15,313 nt of DNA, taken from NCBI GenBank assembly GCA_014383605.1, contig JACNHM010000391.1:1-15313 (forward strand), in the 5' to 3' direction. A program made the translations under genes and the position numbers. The notes under the pieces are model-generated. The model was not told where the DNA came from. It worked only from the letters and a program-made list of their open reading frames with translations, and made no database searches. Of this stretch, positions 13,326-15,313 are shown one piece after another. Positions within the stretch are counted from its first letter, which is position 1; each line of letters starts with the position of its first letter. Origin of the DNA: Chloroflexota bacterium. Its GTDB lineage: Bacteria; Chloroflexota; Anaerolineae; UBA3071.

Positions 13326-15302
13326 TCAAGGAGCAAGCGACAACCCCGCCCTGGCGTCCTCCTCCTTCGCCACGCGGCGGCCCTCCTCCACGTTCACCCG
13401 CCGCAGCAAGAAGATGCCGACCAAGAAGAGCACGATCAGGCTCAGGACTGCTGGCCGGCTGCTGTCAAAGACGGCGACCGCAGCCGCAAAGAGCAGGGGG
13501 CCAATGATGGCCGAGAACTTCTCCATCACGCCGTAGAGGCCAAAAAACTCGCCGCTCTTGGCCGCTGGCGACATGCTGGCGTAGAGACTACGGCTCAGGG
13601 CCTGGCTGCCGCCCTGGACAATGGCCACCATCCAGGCCAGGAACCAGAATTCGACGACCGAGTTCAGGAAGTAGCCCCAGATGGCGATCACGGCATAGAC
13701 AACCAGTGCCAGGATGATGCTGCGCCGGGCGTCCAGCGTCTCGGCCCAGCGGGAGAAAAGCGCCCGGCCCAGCAGCCATGCGAACAGGGCGCCAAGGACC
13801 TCCAGGACGATGATCAAGCCGATGATCAATGGCAAGTTGCTCTGGCGTATCGGCGGCAGAACCTCCACCTGGGCCAAGGTCATGGCTGTGCCTGCGCTGG
13901 CGGCGTTCTTGTCGCCAGTGCTGACCAGAGCCAGAACGTGTTCCCCAGGCTTCTCTGCCTGGAAGGTACGATGCACACCATAACGCACCGTGGCGTTGTA
14001 GCCATCAACTGTGAGTGTCTCACCTGTGTCCTCGTCTAGAAGAGGCTGGCCGTCCAACTCCACATCCCAGATGCCGCGGTCCGGCCCGATGCTATAGGTT
14101 ACTTCGATCTTCTGCCCATTGAAGGCAAAATCGCTGCGTGTCCCGGGCTCGTAAGCGACGGCGTAGATCAGATCCTGATCAGTGCCGAGTTCTTCCCCTG
14201 CAACGAGCACGCTTTCCCAGGCCCCGCTGTAGCGCAAAGCCGCACTATCGGCCAGGTAAACGCCCTCGCCTACGGCCGTCGCCGTGCTGGCATACGGCGG
14301 CAGCGGCGCTCCCGAGATCTCGCCGGGCAACACCCGGGCCCCGACAACACCGACCAGCGGCAGAGCAATCAGATTGAACACGATGAAGGCCAGGAACAGA
14401 GGCCGCCGCTTCTCGGCACGGCTGGGCAAGCGACCAAAGATCAGGCTGAAGGGGATACCCACGAACTGCACCAGCAACAGCGCCAGGATCAGTTCGATGC
14501 TGCCGAAGCCCAACTCGGCCCCATAGATGGCGGCCACGCCGATGATGGTGCCGATGCCGTCGTTGTAGATCAGGAAGGCGATCAGGTACTTGAACAATTC
14601 GCGGTAGCGCTGAATGTCCTTGAGCGTGTCCCCCAGCCGCCGGAAGCTCACCGTGATGACGTTCTCACCAGGGACGAGGGTGGCGGTGGCTGCTGGCGGT
14701 TCCGGCACACGGGTGAGAATCGGGATGGAAAAGATCGCCCACCAGATAGCCACGCTCAGGAAGGAGAGCCGCGGCCCCCAGGTGCTGGGCAAGAGCTGGA
14801 TCATCACCACGTTGATGGCCAACAGCAACCCACCGCCCAGGTAGCCCAGCGCATAGCCGCGCGTAGAGACCCTATCCTGGTCTTCTTCTCTGGCCACATG
14901 GGGCAACAGGGCATCGTAGAAGACGTTGGCAGCCGTGAAGCCGATGCGGCCCAGGACAAACAGGATCGAAGCCAGCAGCCAGTCACCGGTATCCACGAGT
15001 ACCAGTAAGCCAGTGCCCACGATGCCCAAGGCAGCAAAGACAGTCAGGAAGCGCTTCTTGCCGCGCATCACGTCGGAGACAGTGCCCAGGATGGGCGAGA
15101 GCACGGCGACGATGAGCAGGCTCAAGCTCAGGCCCAGGCTCCAATAGGCGGTCGCCCTGGCCTCACTGGGCAGTGTCGCCCCGGCAACCTGACTGTAGTA
15201 GATGGGTAAGACGGCGGCCAGGATGGTCGTGGCGAAAGCGGAATTGGCCCAGTCGTACATGCACCAGGCATGGATGATGCGCTTGTAGGCTTTGTCGTTC
15301 AT
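13326..15302 (-). CDS. UMF1-type MFS transporter with inserted extracytoplasmic domain
   Basis: The protein starts with the UMF1 (Atg22-like) signature around YDWANSAFATTILA, has six N-terminal helices to about 198, and carries the family's QGGSQALSRSL near 563-573. UMF1 members are membrane efflux or uptake carriers; the bacterial substrates are mostly unknown. At 658 residues it is about 200 longer than a plain member. The extra part holds a soluble beta-rich domain (about 355-483) with a GPDRG motif (406-410), a V-E-L-D-G turn and a C-terminal A-Q-V-E-V strand, like galactose-binding-type modules. Two helices lie on each side, and the two pairs resemble one another, so about 14 helices are predicted. 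The ATG has GGGGAG 6 bases upstream; the promoter lies outside the window. Confidence 0.88.
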   Translation of the reverse strand: MNDKAYKRIIHAWCMYDWANSAFATTILAAVLPIYYSQVAGATLPSEARATAYWSLGLSLSLLIVAVLSPILGTVSDVMRGKKRFLTVFAALGIVGTGLLVLVDTGDWLLASILFVLGRIGFTAANVFYDALLPHVAREEDQDRVSTRGYALGYLGGGLLLAINVVMIQLLPSTWGPRLSFLSVAIWWAIFSIPILTRVPEPPAATATLVPGENVITVSFRRLGDTLKDIQRYRELFKYLIAFLIYNDGIGTIIGVAAIYGAELGFGSIELILALLLVQFVGIPFSLIFGRLPSRAEKRRPLFLAFIVFNLIALPLVGVVGARVLPGEISGAPLPPYASTATAVGEGVYLADSAALRYSGAWESVLVAGEELGTDQDLIYAVAYEPGTRSDFAFNGQKIEVTYSIGPDRGIWDVELDGQPLLDEDTGETLTVDGYNATVRYGVHRTFQAEKPGEHVLALVSTGDKNAASAGTAMTLAQVEVLPPIRQSNLPLIIGLIIVLEVLGALFAWLLGRALFSRWAETLDARRSIILALVVYAVIAIWGYFLNSVVEFWFLAWMVAIVQGGSQALSRSLYASMSPAAKSGEFFGLYGVMEKFSAIIGPLLFAAAVAVFDSSRPAVLSLIVLFLVGIFLLRRVNVEEGRRVAKEEDARAGLSLAP

Positions 15303-15313
15303 GAGTGCTCCCC

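Noticed and set aside
12306..14039. Long open frame (577 codons) on the plus strand opposite glpX and the MFS gene
   Set aside because: It is antisense to two recognisable proteins, His/Ala/Gln-rich with no motif, and has no promoter or start signal.

Overview
The window looks like chromosome from a high-GC member of the Chloroflexota (Anaerolineae-like). This is an inference from the long Thr/Pro linker in a class A penicillin-binding protein, the short tandem heptamer and octamer repeats at gene ends, and the mix of housekeeping genes with small toxin-antitoxin-like genes. I see no rRNA, tRNA, CRISPR array, insertion sequence or phage module. All genes lie on the minus strand except one, the penicillin-binding protein gene at 6088-9333.

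Region 1 (1-5874, minus strand) reads as one long gene string, probably driven by a sigma70-like promoter at 5905-5933. In transcription order it holds a 131-residue protein of unknown function, a candidate 25-residue protein, a TPR protein, a DUF2281/UPF0175 antitoxin-like protein, a candidate 30-residue protein, a truncated DUF4062 remnant, an antitoxin/RelE-like toxin pair, a Cof-type HAD phosphatase, L-threonylcarbamoyladenylate synthase (tRNA t6A synthesis), ribose-5-phosphate isomerase B and a GT4 glycosyltransferase. Antitoxin, toxin, HAD gene and t6A gene are joined by consecutive stop/start overlaps. The last three genes have their 3' ends in short tandem repeats; at two junctions the repeats form inverted pairs that can fold into long hairpins.

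Region 2 (5875-9401) starts with a back-to-back divergent promoter pair. It continues with a 1081-residue bifunctional peptidoglycan synthase carrying three extracytoplasmic beta-type domains and a Thr/Pro linker, and ends in a strong intrinsic terminator.

Region 3 (9402-15313, minus strand) runs, in transcription order, from a UMF1-type MFS transporter with an unusual inserted extracytoplasmic domain, to class II fructose-1,6-bisphosphatase, a promoter with a roughly 340-nt structured leader, transcription terminator Rho, and a membrane-anchored LysM/M23 peptidase. The PBP and the M23 protein converge on the same terminator and both act on the cell wall.

I found no clear new multi-gene system. 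The best candidates for something undescribed are the paired inverted heptamer arrays that supply C-terminal codons, the UMF1 transporter with a probable duplicated helix pair around a GPDRG-type domain, and the small basic-protein cluster at 4743-5874.
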